Source: Pseudomonas delhiensis
GTDB taxonomy: Bacteria > Pseudomonadota > Gammaproteobacteria > Pseudomonadales > Pseudomonadaceae
Assembly (NCBI RefSeq): GCF_900187975.1
Contig: NZ_FZPC01000008.1
Span: forward strand, 142,800-206,799
Direction of reading: 5' to 3'
DNA: 64,000 nt
The notes under the pieces were generated by a model. That model did not search any database, had not been told where the DNA came from, and was given only the letters and a program-made list of their open reading frames with translations. The translations under genes and the position numbers were made by a program. Of the stretch, positions 54,288 through 63,775 are shown in pieces. Every line of letters begins with the position of its first letter. Position 1 is the stretch's first letter.

Positions 54288-55319
54288 TCAGTCCGGGCGC
54301 ACCAGCTTGGGTTGGCCGAGGTTGGCCAGGCGGATGCTGTCCTGCATCCGCGCCGCTTCATCCTGCGTTCCGATCGGCCCCAGGCGTACCCGGTGCAGGG
54401 TCTGCCTGTTGACCACGACCGAGCTGATAAAGACCTGGGCCGAGGTCATGCCGCTGATCTTGTCCCTGAGCAGTTCCGCAGCGTCCGGGTTGGCGAAGGC
54501 ACCCACCTGGAGATACAGGCCAGCGGCTGGTAATGAAGCGTTTTTTTTTGAGTCGACCTGCACCGGCGCCACGGGCGCGGCGTGCTGCGCCGGCGGCGGG
54601 GTGTAGACCTCGATCGGCTGGGCCATGGCCACCGCCTGCGGCTGCGCACTGGCAACCGGCGCGCTTTGCGCCGGCGCCATCTTCGGCTGCGCCAGTACCA
54701 TGGGCACCGGGCGGCCCTGGGCGGCCCACCAGCGCTGCGGGTCGATGCCCTCGACCTTGACCCGCGCGGTGCCGCTCTCGGCGTAGCCGAGCTTCTTGGC
54801 GGCGGCGAAGGACAGGTCGATGACGCGGTCGGAATAGAAGGGGCCGCGGTCGTTGACGCGGACGATGACGCTCTTGCCGTTGTCCAGGTTGGTCACCCGC
54901 ACGTAGCTGGGCAGCGGCAGCGTCTTGTGCGCCGCGGTCATGCCGTAGAGGTCGTACATCTCGCCGTTGGCGGTGGCCTGGCCGTGGAACTTGGTGCCGT
55001 ACCAGGACGCCGTGCCGGTCACGCTGTAGGCGCGCGCGTCGCTCAGCGGGTAGTAGGTCTTGCCCAGCACGGTGTAGGGGTTGTTCTTGAACGGGCCGTT
55101 GTGCGGCATCGGCACGGCGTCGGGGATGCGCGACACGTCGACGTCCCACCAGGGGGCGCCGTCGCGGTGCGGCCGGTTGTAGTCCATCGGCCCGGAAAGG
55201 CCGCCGCTTTTCGCCGGTTGCGGAGCCCGGGAGCTGGTGCAGCTGGCGAGCAGCACGGCACTCAGGCCGAAGCACGCCGCCGCCGACCAGAAGCCCGGTC
55301 GCTTCAGTCGCTGGTTCAC
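54288..55319 (-). CDS. rlpA: Septal-ring lytic transglycosylase lipoprotein RlpA
   Basis: Cleaves denuded (stemless) glycan at the septum. 343 residues: lipobox VLLASC near Cys27, a DPBB catalytic domain (about 95-195) with GTASWYGTKFHGQATANGE carrying the catalytic Glu and VRVNDRGPFYSDRVIDLS carrying the catalytic Asp, a Pro/Gln-rich linker, and a C-terminal SPOR domain (about 265-340, LYLQVGAFANPDAAELLRD). A run of nine A (54541-54549) codes SKKN in the linker. Slippage there would remove SPOR. It overlaps sltB1 by 4 bp. Confidence 0.95.
   Translation of the reverse strand: MNQRLKRPGFWSAAACFGLSAVLLASCTSSRAPQPAKSGGLSGPMDYNRPHRDGAPWWDVDVSRIPDAVPMPHNGPFKNNPYTVLGKTYYPLSDARAYSVTGTASWYGTKFHGQATANGEMYDLYGMTAAHKTLPLPSYVRVTNLDNGKSVIVRVNDRGPFYSDRVIDLSFAAAKKLGYAESGTARVKVEGIDPQRWWAAQGRPVPMVLAQPKMAPAQSAPVASAQPQAVAMAQPIEVYTPPPAQHAAPVAPVQVDSKKNASLPAAGLYLQVGAFANPDAAELLRDKISGMTSAQVFISSVVVNRQTLHRVRLGPIGTQDEAARMQDSIRLANLGQPKLVRPD
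54541..54549 (-). other. A9 homopolymer inside rlpA
   Basis: Nine consecutive A on the coding strand in a gene of roughly 65% GC, placed in the linker between the catalytic and SPOR domains. Such tracts are slippage-prone. Confidence 0.8.
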
Positions 55320-56338
55320 TGGACACCTCGCGCCCGGACGATCTCGCCGGCCAGCTGATGGACCGCCATGGCGTACATGGCGCTGCGGTTGTAGCGGGTG
55401 ATCACGTAGAAGTTGGGCAGCCCGACCCAGTACTCGGGGCCATCGGCGCCTTCGAAGCGGATGGCGGTGACCTTGAGGTCGTCGCGCAGCACGTCATGGG
55501 TGCGCCAGCCCGCCGCGCGCAGCTGGCCGAGGTTCATCTGCGGCTCCAGGCCCTGGGTGATGGCGTCCTGGGCGCTGTCCATGCTCAGCTCGGCCTGCGA
55601 CACCACGGGCTCGCCGGCATGCCAGCCGTGCTGCTTGAAGTAGCTGGCGACGCTGCCGATGGCGTCGGTCGGGTCGGTCCAGATGTTGATGTGGCCGTCG
55701 CCGTCGAAGTCCACGGCGTAGGCGCGGAAGCTGCTGGGCATGAACTGCGGCAGGCCCATGGCGCCGGCGTAGGAGCCGTTCAGGCCGAGCGGGTCGACCT
55801 GCTGCTCGCGGGCCAGCAGGAGGAACTGCTTGAGTTCCTTGCGGAAGAAGTCGGCGCGCGGCGGGTAGTCGAAGGCCAGGGTGGACAGCGCGTCCATCAC
55901 CCGGTAGTTGCCGGTGTTGCGGCCGAAGAAGGTCTCGACGCCGATGATCGCCACTATGTACTGGGCCGGCACGCCGTAGTCCTTCTCCGCGCGGGCCAGG
56001 GCCTCGGCGTTCTGGTTCCAGAACTCCACGCCGCGCTTGATGCGCGCGTCGGTGAGGAAGATCGGCCGGTAGTCCTTCCACGGCTTGACGCGCTCGGCGG
56101 GCCGGGAGATGGCGTCGAGGATCGACTGCTTGCGCTCGACGTCCTGGAACAGCGAGAGCAGCTGTTCGTCGGCGAAGCCGTAGTCGCGGGTCATTTCCCC
56201 GACGAACTGGGCGACCTGGGGCGAGCCGTCGTAGTCGCCCGCCTGGGCGGCGCCACCGAAGCCGATGGCCCCGGCCAGTCCCACCCAATGGACACCCCTG
56301 ACGGCCCACTCGCGCAGTATCTGCATTCCTTTCTTCAC
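55316..56338 (-). CDS. sltB1: Lytic murein transglycosylase SltB1/MltB family
   Basis: 340 residues with a signal-like N-terminus (WVGLAGAIGFGGAAQAGDYD). MltB family marks are IIGVETFFGRNTGNYRVMDA with the catalytic Glu, SYAGAMGLPQFMPSSFRAYA, DFDGDGHINIWTDPTDAIGS and NFYVITRYNRSAMYAMAVHQ. There is no peptidoglycan-binding domain, in contrast to SltB3. It sits between rodA and rlpA as in P. aeruginosa PA4001. A start at Met5 is possible. Confidence 0.92.
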   Translation of the reverse strand: MKKGMQILREWAVRGVHWVGLAGAIGFGGAAQAGDYDGSPQVAQFVGEMTRDYGFADEQLLSLFQDVERKQSILDAISRPAERVKPWKDYRPIFLTDARIKRGVEFWNQNAEALARAEKDYGVPAQYIVAIIGVETFFGRNTGNYRVMDALSTLAFDYPPRADFFRKELKQFLLLAREQQVDPLGLNGSYAGAMGLPQFMPSSFRAYAVDFDGDGHINIWTDPTDAIGSVASYFKQHGWHAGEPVVSQAELSMDSAQDAITQGLEPQMNLGQLRAAGWRTHDVLRDDLKVTAIRFEGADGPEYWVGLPNFYVITRYNRSAMYAMAVHQLAGEIVRARGVQ

Positions 56339-56359
56339 TCTGGTCTCAACGTTTCTTCT

Positions 56360-57517
56360 TCAAACCTGGGCGATCCATTTCCGGTGCGTATGAATCGACA
56401 TCAAAACCCCGAACCCTGACATCAGCGTCACCAGCGAAGTTCCGCCGTAGCTGATGAAGGGAAGCGGAACCCCCACGACCGGCAGCAACCCGCTGACCAT
56501 ACCAATGTTGACGAATACGTACACGAAGAAGGTCATGGTGATGCTGCCGGCCAGCAGCTTGCCATACAGCGTCTGGGCCTGCGCCGTGATCACCAGTCCG
56601 CGGTAGATCACCATCAGGTACAGGGCCAGCAGCAGGCAGACCCCCACCAGGCCGAACTCTTCGCCGAGTACGGCAATGATAAAGTCCGTATGGCTTTCGG
56701 GCAAAAAATCCAGGTGCGACTGGGTGCCCAGCAGCCAGCCCTTGCCGAATACGCCGCCGGAACCGATGGCTGCTTTTGACTGGATGATGTTCCAGCCGGT
56801 GCCCAGCGGGTCGCTTTCCGGGTCGAGGAAGGTCAGCACGCGCTGCTTCTGGTAATCGTGCATGACGAAGAACCACATGGCCACCGCCACCGGCACCGCC
56901 GCGGTCACCGCGCCGAGGATCCAGCGCCACTGCAGGCCGCCGACGAACAGCACGAAGGCGCCGGAGGCCAGCACCAGCATGGCGGTGCCCAGGTCCGGCT
57001 GCTTGAGGATCAGCACGAAGGGCACGCCGATCAGCGCCAGGCTGATCACCAGGTGCTTGAGGTTGGGCGGCAGGTTGCGCTTGGACATGTACCAGGCCAG
57101 CGTCATGGGCATGAACAGCTTCATGAACTCGGCGGGCTGGAAGCGGATCACCCCGGGGATGTTGATCCAGCGCGTGGCGCCCATGGCGTTGTGGCCCATG
57201 ACGTCCACCACCACCAGCAGCAGCACCCCGATCAGGTAGCCCAGCGGCACCCAGCGGGCCAGGAAGCGCGGCTCGATCTGGGCGATGACGAACATCATCA
57301 CCAGGCCCAGGCCGAAGGACGAGGCCTGCTTGAGCAGCAGGTCCCAGCTCTTGCCGCTGGCCGAATAGAGGACGAACAGGCCGGCCGCGCCCAGCACCAG
57401 CAACAGCAGCAGCAACAGGCCGTCGATGTGCAGCCGCTGCAGCAGGCTGGCGCGCCGCTTCATCACGTCCTCGTTGGACAGCGTGCGGTCGAAGTTCGGG
57501 TTCATGTTCATGCTCAT
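56360..57517 (-). CDS. rodA: Rod-shape SEDS glycosyltransferase RodA
   Basis: Peptidoglycan polymerase of the elongasome. 385 residues, ten membrane helices. LFIGVSPRF-like family text is seen as VGVPLPFISYGGTSLVTLMS near the C-terminus, and ESDPLGTGWNIIQSKAAIGS GG with KGWLLGTQSHLDFLPESHTD FI is the conserved SEDS loop. It works with PBP2 (pbpA), whose stop codon overlaps its start by 4 bp. A later Met (Met19) would give 367 residues, the length I recall for P. aeruginosa. Confidence 0.95.
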   Translation of the reverse strand: MSMNMNPNFDRTLSNEDVMKRRASLLQRLHIDGLLLLLLLVLGAAGLFVLYSASGKSWDLLLKQASSFGLGLVMMFVIAQIEPRFLARWVPLGYLIGVLLLVVVDVMGHNAMGATRWINIPGVIRFQPAEFMKLFMPMTLAWYMSKRNLPPNLKHLVISLALIGVPFVLILKQPDLGTAMLVLASGAFVLFVGGLQWRWILGAVTAAVPVAVAMWFFVMHDYQKQRVLTFLDPESDPLGTGWNIIQSKAAIGSGGVFGKGWLLGTQSHLDFLPESHTDFIIAVLGEEFGLVGVCLLLALYLMVIYRGLVITAQAQTLYGKLLAGSITMTFFVYVFVNIGMVSGLLPVVGVPLPFISYGGTSLVTLMSGFGVLMSIHTHRKWIAQV

Positions 57518-59400
57518 GGCTTCGGCGCCTCCGCCACCTGTGGCGCGAACTCGGGCTTGAGCTTGCCGCTCTCGTCCAGCAGCCAGGCGTCCATCACCTG
57601 CTTGAGCACCGGCGCCGCGACGCCTGAGCCGGACTCGCCGTTCTCCACCATCACCGACACCGCGATCTGCGGGTTGTCCGCCGGGGCGAAGCCGATGAAC
57701 AGCGCGTGGTCACGGTTGCGCTCGTTGAGCTTGGAACGGTCGTAGCGCTCGTTCTGCTTGATCGCCACCACCTGCGCGGTACCGGACTTGCCGGCGATGC
57801 GGTAGACCGAGGCGGCGCCGACCTTGTGCGCGGTACCGCGGGCATTGTGCACCACTTGCTGCATGTCGGAGTCGATCAGTTCCCAGTTGCCCGGCTCGCG
57901 CAGGTCGATGTCCGGCATCGGCTCGGGGTCGACCGGCGGCTGGCCGTCGACGGTCCTGGCCAGGTGCGGGCGGATCCACTTGCCGTGGTTGGCGATCAGC
58001 GCGGTCATCTGCGCCAGCTGCAGCGGCGTGGACTGCATGTAGCCCTGGCCGATGCCGAGGATCAGCGTCTCGCCGGGGAACCAGACCTGGCGGCGGGTGG
58101 CGCGCTTCCACTCGCGCGAGGGCATCAGCCCCGGGGATTCGCCGTACATGTCCAGGGACACGCGCTGGCCGAAGCCGAAGCGGCTCATGTAGTCGTGCAG
58201 CCTGTCGATGCCCAGCTTGTGGGCGAGGTCGTAGAAATAGGTGTCGTTGGAACGCATGATCGCCGTCTCCAGGTTCACCCAGCCCTCGCCGGAACGGTTC
58301 CAGTTGCGGTACTTGTGGTCGTAGTTGGGCAACTGGTAGTAGCCGGGGTCGAAGACCCGCGAGCCGGGCGTGACCACCCCGGCGTCGAGGCCGGCCAGGG
58401 CCACCGCCGGCTTCACCGTCGAGCCCGGCGGGTACAGGCCGCGCAGCACGCGGTTGTACAGCGGGCGGTCGATGGAGTCGCGCAGCGCCGAGTAGTCCTT
58501 GAAGCTGATGCCGGTGACGAACAGGTTGGGGTCGTAGCTCGGCTGGCTGACCATCGCCAGCACCTCGCCGGTGGCCGGCTGGATCGCCACGATGGCGCCG
58601 CGGCGCCCGCCCAGGGCCTCCTCGGCCTTGGCCTGCAGCTTGCTGTCGATGCTCAGGACGATGTCCTTACCCGGCACCGGGTCGGTGCGCTTGAGCACGC
58701 GCAGCACGCGGCCGCGGGCGTTGGTCTCGACCTCCTCGTAGCCCACGGTGCCGTGCAGCTCGGCCTCGTAGAACTTTTCCACGCCGGTCTTGCCGATGTG
58801 GTGGGTGCCGGAATAGTTGACCGGGTCGAGCACCTTCAGCTCGGCCTCGTTGATCCGCCCGACGTAGCCCACCGAGTGGGCGAAGTGCTCGCCCAGCGGG
58901 TAGTGGCGGACGAACTGCGCGGTGACGTCGATGCCCGGCAGGCGGTACTGGTTCACGGCGATGCGGGCGATCTGCTCCTCGGACAGCTCGAACATGATCG
59001 GCACCGGCTCGAACGGCCGCCGGCCCTGCTTCATACGCTTCTCGAAGATCGCCTTGTCCTCCTCGGTCAGGCCGAGGATCTCCACCAGCGCCTGCAGCTC
59101 CTGCTGCAGGTTCTCGGTGCGCTCGCGGGTGACCGTGAGGCTGAAGCTGGGGCGGTTGTCGGCGATCAGCACGCCATTGCGGTCGTAGATCAGGCCGCGG
59201 TTCGGCGGGATCGGCTGGACGTGGACGCGGTTGTTCTCCGACAGCGTCGAGTGGTACTCGTACTGGGTGACCTGCAGGTGGTACATGCGCGCCACCAGCA
59301 CCAGGGCCAGGAGGAAGATCGCCACCGCACCGACGACGACCCGGCGGCGCACCAGGCGGGCGTCCTTCTCGTGGTCCTTGAGTTGTATCGGCTGCGGCAT
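57514..59400 (-). CDS. pbpA: Penicillin-binding protein 2
   Basis: Elongasome transpeptidase. 628 residues: a short cytoplasmic start, a membrane helix (VVVGAVAIFLLALVLVARMY), the pedestal domain (SFSLTVTRERTENLQQELQA), then the transpeptidase with SxxK in LYPPGSTVKPAVAL, SND-type IMRSNDTYFYDLAHKLGID and KSGTAQVVAI. Part of the conserved pbpA-rodA-sltB1-rlpA-dacC run. Confidence 0.96.
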   Translation of the reverse strand: MPQPIQLKDHEKDARLVRRRVVVGAVAIFLLALVLVARMYHLQVTQYEYHSTLSENNRVHVQPIPPNRGLIYDRNGVLIADNRPSFSLTVTRERTENLQQELQALVEILGLTEEDKAIFEKRMKQGRRPFEPVPIMFELSEEQIARIAVNQYRLPGIDVTAQFVRHYPLGEHFAHSVGYVGRINEAELKVLDPVNYSGTHHIGKTGVEKFYEAELHGTVGYEEVETNARGRVLRVLKRTDPVPGKDIVLSIDSKLQAKAEEALGGRRGAIVAIQPATGEVLAMVSQPSYDPNLFVTGISFKDYSALRDSIDRPLYNRVLRGLYPPGSTVKPAVALAGLDAGVVTPGSRVFDPGYYQLPNYDHKYRNWNRSGEGWVNLETAIMRSNDTYFYDLAHKLGIDRLHDYMSRFGFGQRVSLDMYGESPGLMPSREWKRATRRQVWFPGETLILGIGQGYMQSTPLQLAQMTALIANHGKWIRPHLARTVDGQPPVDPEPMPDIDLREPGNWELIDSDMQQVVHNARGTAHKVGAASVYRIAGKSGTAQVVAIKQNERYDRSKLNERNRDHALFIGFAPADNPQIAVSVMVENGESGSGVAAPVLKQVMDAWLLDESGKLKPEFAPQVAEAPKP

Positions 59401-59409
59401 CGAGTACGG

Positions 59410-59877
59410 CTACTTGTGGTAGGGGTGCCCGGACAGCACCGTCCAGGCGCGGTAGATCTGCTCGCCCACCAGGATGCGCACCAGCGGGTGCGGCAAGGTC
59501 AGCGGCGACAGCGACCAGCGCTGTTCGCTGCGCGCGCAGACCTCCGGCGCCAGCCCTTCCGGGCCGCCGACCATGAGGTTGACGGTGCGCGCGTCCAGGC
59601 GCCAGCGGTCCAGTTCGGCGGCCAGCTGCGGAGTGCTCCAGGGCTTGCCTTCGACTTCCAGGGTCACCACCCGCTCACCGGGCTGCACCTTGGCCAGCAT
59701 GGCTTCGCCCTCCTGGCGGATCAGCCGCGCCACGTCGGCGTTCTTGCCGCGCGTGTTCAGCGGGATTTCCACCAGTTCCAGGGACAGCTCGGACGGCAGG
59801 CGCTTGACGTACTCCTGCCAGCCCTCCTCGACCCAGCGCGGCATGCGCGAGCCGACCGCGATCAGACGCAGGCGCAA
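59410..59877 (-). CDS. rlmH: 23S rRNA (pseudouridine1915-N3)-methyltransferase
   Basis: SPOUT methyltransferase acting on helix 69 of 23S rRNA. 155 residues, exactly the E. coli length. [20 protein letters not shown] at the N-terminus and the trefoil-knot motif [14 protein letters not shown] with [24 protein letters not shown] at the C-terminus. Confidence 0.96.
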   Translation of the reverse strand: MRLRLIAVGSRMPRWVEEGWQEYVKRLPSELSLELVEIPLNTRGKNADVARLIRQEGEAMLAKVQPGERVVTLEVEGKPWSTPQLAAELDRWRLDARTVNLMVGGPEGLAPEVCARSEQRWSLSPLTLPHPLVRILVGEQIYRAWTVLSGHPYHK

Positions 59878-59883
59878 GGGCGC

Positions 59884-60237
59884 TTACTCGCCGCTGTGGT
59901 GGGCGCGGCTCTGTTCGGCGCCGAGCCAGAGGCGCTCCAGGTCGTAGAACTGGCGGGTGGCCGGCTGCATGACGTGGACCACCACGTTGCCCAGGTCGAT
60001 CAGCACCCACTCGCCGCCTTCCTGGCCTTCGCTGCCAATGGGCTTGACGCCCTGTTCCTTGACCTTCTCCAGGACGTTGTCGGCCAGCGACTTGACCTGG
60101 CGGCTGGAGGAGCCGGAGGCGATGACCATGACGTCGGTGATGCTGGTCTTGTCGCGCACGTCGAGGACGGTGATGTCCTGCGCTTTCATGTCTTCCAGAG
60201 CGGCGACGGCCAGCTCGACCAGTTGTTCGGTTTGCAT
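59884..60237 (-). CDS. rsfS: Ribosome silencing factor RsfS
   Basis: Binds ribosomal protein L14 and blocks subunit joining under starvation. 117 residues. [20 protein letters not shown] and [20 protein letters not shown] with [16 protein letters not shown] are the family marks. It precedes rlmH by 6 bp, the usual rsfS-rlmH pair. Confidence 0.95.
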   Translation of the reverse strand: MQTEQLVELAVAALEDMKAQDITVLDVRDKTSITDVMVIASGSSSRQVKSLADNVLEKVKEQGVKPIGSEGQEGGEWVLIDLGNVVVHVMQPATRQFYDLERLWLGAEQSRAHHSGE

Positions 60238-60248
60238 TGAATGACTCT

Positions 60249-60911
60249 CTAGTTTGCCAGGGACGCGCGGTACAGCCCGTGCGCCTCGATGTAGTTCAAT
60301 ACCGCGTCCGGCACCAGGAAGCGCGGCGAGCGCCCCTGCGCCAGCAGGGCGCGGATCTGGGTGGCCGACACCGCCAGGGGCGTCTGCCAGATGAAAGTGA
60401 CCTGCCCAGCCGCGCCGGACAGGGCGTTGGGGTCGGCCACGCTGCGCGCCGCCAGCAGGTCGCGCAGGGCTTCCGGCGCCTCCACGTCGGCATCCGGGCG
60501 CTGCAGCACCAGCATGTGGCAGTGCTGCAGCAGTTCGTCCCAGCGATGCCAGCCGGGCAGGCCGCAGAAGGCATCCCAGCCGACCATCAGGAACAGCTGC
60601 ACCTCGCTCCCCAGCTCCGCGCGCAGCGATTCCAGGGTGTCGATGGTGTAGGACGGCTTGTCCCGGGCCAGCTCGCGGGCGTCCACCGTCAGGGGCGCGA
60701 CGCCGGCCACCGCCAGCTCGACCATGGCCAGGCGCTGCTGCGCCGAGACCTGCGGCGCCCCGCGGTGCGGCGGGCGCGCCGCCGGCAGCAGGCGCAGTTC
60801 GTCCAGCCCCAGCAGCTCGGCGGTCTCCAGCGCGCTGCGCAGGTGACCGATGTGCACCGGATCGAAGGTGCCGCCGAAGAGGCCGATCCGCCGCGGGCGT
60901 TGCTTGCCCAT
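60249..60911 (-). CDS. nadD: Nicotinate-nucleotide adenylyltransferase
   Basis: Makes deamido-NAD from nicotinate mononucleotide. 220 residues; the HxGH nucleotidyltransferase motif is [20 protein letters not shown] at residues 10-29 and the ISSTxIR-like motif is [11 protein letters not shown] near the C-terminus. The ATG shares one base with the proA stop. Confidence 0.96.
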   Translation of the reverse strand: MGKQRPRRIGLFGGTFDPVHIGHLRSALETAELLGLDELRLLPAARPPHRGAPQVSAQQRLAMVELAVAGVAPLTVDARELARDKPSYTIDTLESLRAELGSEVQLFLMVGWDAFCGLPGWHRWDELLQHCHMLVLQRPDADVEAPEALRDLLAARSVADPNALSGAAGQVTFIWQTPLAVSATQIRALLAQGRSPRFLVPDAVLNYIEAHGLYRASLAN

Positions 60912-62176
60912 CAGGTGCGCACGTGCCCGTCGCCGAAGACCACGTACTTCTCGCTGGTCAAGCCTTCCAGGCCGACCGGGCCGCGGGCGTGCAGCTTGTC
61001 GGTGGAGATGCCGATCTCCGCCCCCAGGCCGTACTCGAAGCCGTCGGCGAAGCGCGTCGAGGCGTTGACCATGACCGAAGCCGAGTCCACCTCGGCGAGG
61101 AAGCGCCGGGCGTTGCTGAAGTTCTCGCTGACGATGGCGTCTGTGTGCTGCGAGCCGTAGGTGTTGATGTGCTCGATGGCGCTGTCCAGGCCGTCGACGA
61201 TGCGGATCGACAGGATCGGCGCGTTGTATTCGGTGCGCCAGTCTTCCTCGGTGGCCTCCAGCACGTCGGCGCCCAGCAGCGCGCGGGTGGCGGCGTCGCC
61301 GCGCAGCTCCACGCCCTTGTCGCGGTAGATGGCGGCCAGCGGCGGCAGCACGCGCTCGGCGATGGCCTTGTGCACCAGCAGGGTTTCCATGGTGTTGCAC
61401 GGCGCGTAGCGCTGGGTCTTGGCGTTGTCGGCGATGCGGATGGCCTTGCCGAGGTCGGCCGACTCGTCGATGAACACGTGGCAGACGCCGTCCAGGTGCT
61501 TGATCACCGGCACCTTGGCCTCGCGGCTGATGCGCTCGATCAGGCCCTTGCCGCCGCGCGGCACGATCACGTCGACGTACTCCGGCATGCTGATCAGCGC
61601 GCCCACGGCGGCGCGGTCGGTGGTCTCGACCACCTGCACGGCGCTCGCCGGCAGGCCGGCCGCGGCCAGGCCCTGCTGGATGCAGCGGGCGATGGCCTGG
61701 TTGGAGTGGATGGCCTCGGAGCCGCCGCGCAGGATGGTGGCGTTGCCCGACTTCAGGCACAGGCTGGCGGCGTCGATGGTCACGTTCGGCCGCGACTCGT
61801 AGATGATGCCGATCACGCCCAGGGGCACGCGCATCTTGCCGATCTGGATGCCCGAGGGGACGAAGCGCATGTCGCGGATCTCGCCGATCGGGTCCGGCAG
61901 CTTGGCCACCTGGCGCAGGCCCTCGATCATGTCGTCGATGCGCGCCGGGCTCAGCGCCAGGCGGTCGAGCATGGCGGGCTCCAGGCCATTGGCCCGGCCG
62001 GCGGCCAGGTCCTGCTCGTTGGCGTGGGCGAGCTGCTCGCGGGCAGCGTCCAGGGCATCGGCGGCGGCCAGCAGGGCGGCGTTCTTCTGCGCGGTGGAAG
62101 CCCGCGCGAGGACGCGCGAGGCTTCGCGGGCGGCGCGGCCCAGGCGGCTCATATAGTCGAGGACGGACTCGGTCAT
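60911..62176 (-). CDS. proA: Gamma-glutamyl phosphate reductase
   Basis: Second step of proline synthesis. 421 residues; the aldehyde-dehydrogenase fold is visible as [40 protein letters not shown] and the catalytic Cys in [19 protein letters not shown]. The longer open frame upstream (to 62506) is an artefact of a GC-rich intergenic region. Confidence 0.97.
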   Translation of the reverse strand: MTESVLDYMSRLGRAAREASRVLARASTAQKNAALLAAADALDAAREQLAHANEQDLAAGRANGLEPAMLDRLALSPARIDDMIEGLRQVAKLPDPIGEIRDMRFVPSGIQIGKMRVPLGVIGIIYESRPNVTIDAASLCLKSGNATILRGGSEAIHSNQAIARCIQQGLAAAGLPASAVQVVETTDRAAVGALISMPEYVDVIVPRGGKGLIERISREAKVPVIKHLDGVCHVFIDESADLGKAIRIADNAKTQRYAPCNTMETLLVHKAIAERVLPPLAAIYRDKGVELRGDAATRALLGADVLEATEEDWRTEYNAPILSIRIVDGLDSAIEHINTYGSQHTDAIVSENFSNARRFLAEVDSASVMVNASTRFADGFEYGLGAEIGISTDKLHARGPVGLEGLTSEKYVVFGDGHVRT

Positions 62177-62504
62177 GGTTCGTACGCGTCTGCGTGAGGG
62201 AAATGCGCGATTATAGCGGCCCCGCCTGCGCCCGCCCAGCCACAGCAGCCAGCCGGTAGACAGGGCGTCCCGCCACGACGCCGGTAACGCCGCCCGGGCG
62301 CCGCGGGCCGCGCCCCGGCCGCGGAACGGTGACACCCGCGGCGCCCGGCAACAGTCCGTTGCGATTTCGCCCGCCCGAAGGTTGGGTAAACAAAAGGCCG
62401 GCCTCTGTCTACCTTGGAGCCACCCGGCCGCACCACGCCAGCCTTTCGCCATCCGGCACGCCAGGGAAGAACGACAACAGGCGGAACACCGCCGGAGGTT
62501 CGCC
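62177..62504. other. Divergent intergenic region proA / hydrolase
   Basis: 328 bp between divergent genes. It must hold both promoters. I see GC-rich stretches and GCCGGAGG as the hydrolase ribosome site (62491-62498) but no promoter I would name and no RNA gene. Confidence 0.5.
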
Positions 62505-63731
62505 ATGCGCTACCGCACCGACTACAGCGCCCAGACGCTCAGCGCCGCCCCGGCGGTGCTCGAACTGGACGGCTGGCAACTCCACTACCAGGCCTTCGCC
62601 CACCGCGCGGACGACCCGCGTCCACCGGTGCTGCTGCTCGGCGGCGCCTTCCAGAGCTTCCGCTCCTTCGCCAGCGAGGTCAGCGAGCTGCTCGCCGGGC
62701 ACCCGGTGATCCTCCTCGACCTGCCCAGCCAGGGCGGCAACCTGCAACTGGCGCCGGAGCTGAGCCTGGAGGACCTGGCCGACCTGATCGCCGCCTTCGC
62801 CGAGGCCCTGCGCCTGCCGCCGCTGATGCCCATCGGCCTGTCCTACGGCTCGGCCCTGGCCGCCCTCTTCGCCGCCCGCCACCCCGGGCGCTGCGCGCGC
62901 CTGCTGCTGGCCGGCATCACCGCCTTCGGCCGCCCCGGCGCCCGCGCCCTGCTGGAGGAAGCCCTGGCGCGCCTGGACCTGGGCCAGCACGAACCCTTCG
63001 CCAACGGCGTGCTGACCGGCCTGGTCAACCCGCTGCGCCTGGCCGATACCGGCGTCTCCCCGGTGTTCCGCAAGGCCCTGCTGCGCCAGTTGCAACGCCT
63101 GACGCCGGCGGAGGTCGAGCGCTACCGGCAGAACAGCCGGCGCCTGCTGGCCTTCGGCGGCTTCCAGCGCCACCCGCAGTGCCCGACCCTGGTGCTGGCC
63201 GGCGAATACGACCACTTCACCCAGCCCTGGGAGCACGCCGAGTTCGCCCTGGCCTGCACGGACGCCGAGTTCGCCCTGATCCACGACGCCGACCACCTGG
63301 CCCAGTTCGAACGCCGCGGCGCCTGCGCCCGGCTGTACGCCCCGTTCCTCGAAGGCCAGGCGCTGCCGCGCAACGCCGCCGGCAGCAAGCGCTTCCAGCG
63401 CGCGCAGCTGCCGCACCTGGAACGCCGCTTCGAACCGCGCCTGGCGCCACCGCAACCGCGCGCCCTGCTCAGCCACGCCGACGGCGGCCAATGGCGCGCC
63501 GAACTGGCGGAAGTCGGCTACTTCGGCGGACTGGTCCACGCCGACCTGCCGGCCGAACTGCCGCAACGCGGCTGGCGCCTGGCCATCCCGGGCGTGGAGG
63601 AACTGGACATCCTGCCGCTGCGCCGCACCACGGAGGGCATGGCCTTCATCTTCCCCCACGGCGATCCCCAGGCCAGCGCCAGCCTGGCGGGAATGGTGGT
63701 GCCGTTGCAGCAAGGCGCCTGCGCAGCCTGA
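62505..63731 (+). CDS. Alpha/beta-hydrolase with C-terminal PilZ-like extension
   Basis: 408 residues. Residues about 20-280 are an alpha/beta hydrolase: [14 protein letters not shown] oxyanion region, nucleophile elbow GLSYGSA (Ser near 117), [13 protein letters not shown] (acid) and [10 protein letters not shown] (His). The rest (about 285-408) does not belong to that fold. RRFEPR carries an RxxxR motif, then [12 protein letters not shown] replaces the usual D/NxSxxG, and [12 protein letters not shown] follows, together suggesting a degenerate c-di-GMP-type PilZ domain. It matches the position of PA4008. Confidence 0.72.
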   Translation: MRYRTDYSAQTLSAAPAVLELDGWQLHYQAFAHRADDPRPPVLLLGGAFQSFRSFASEVSELLAGHPVILLDLPSQGGNLQLAPELSLEDLADLIAAFAEALRLPPLMPIGLSYGSALAALFAARHPGRCARLLLAGITAFGRPGARALLEEALARLDLGQHEPFANGVLTGLVNPLRLADTGVSPVFRKALLRQLQRLTPAEVERYRQNSRRLLAFGGFQRHPQCPTLVLAGEYDHFTQPWEHAEFALACTDAEFALIHDADHLAQFERRGACARLYAPFLEGQALPRNAAGSKRFQRAQLPHLERRFEPRLAPPQPRALLSHADGGQWRAELAEVGYFGGLVHADLPAELPQRGWRLAIPGVEELDILPLRRTTEGMAFIFPHGDPQASASLAGMVVPLQQGACAA

Positions 63732-63740
63732 CACGACGGA

Positions 63741-63775
63741 ACGGCGGATAACCGCGAGCGGTTATCCGCCCTACG
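63741..63775. repeat. GGATAACCG...CGGTTATCC palindromic repeat, copy 3
   Basis: Third copy of the element at 27064 and 29018, with GAGCG instead of GAACG in the loop, ending CCGCCCTACG. It begins 10 bp after the hydrolase stop. I see no gene in the remaining 225 bp to the window end. Confidence 0.75.

Noticed and set aside
57706..60240. 844-codon plus-strand frame opposite pbpA, rlmH and rsfS
   Set aside because: Spans three real genes on the other strand and has shadow-frame composition.
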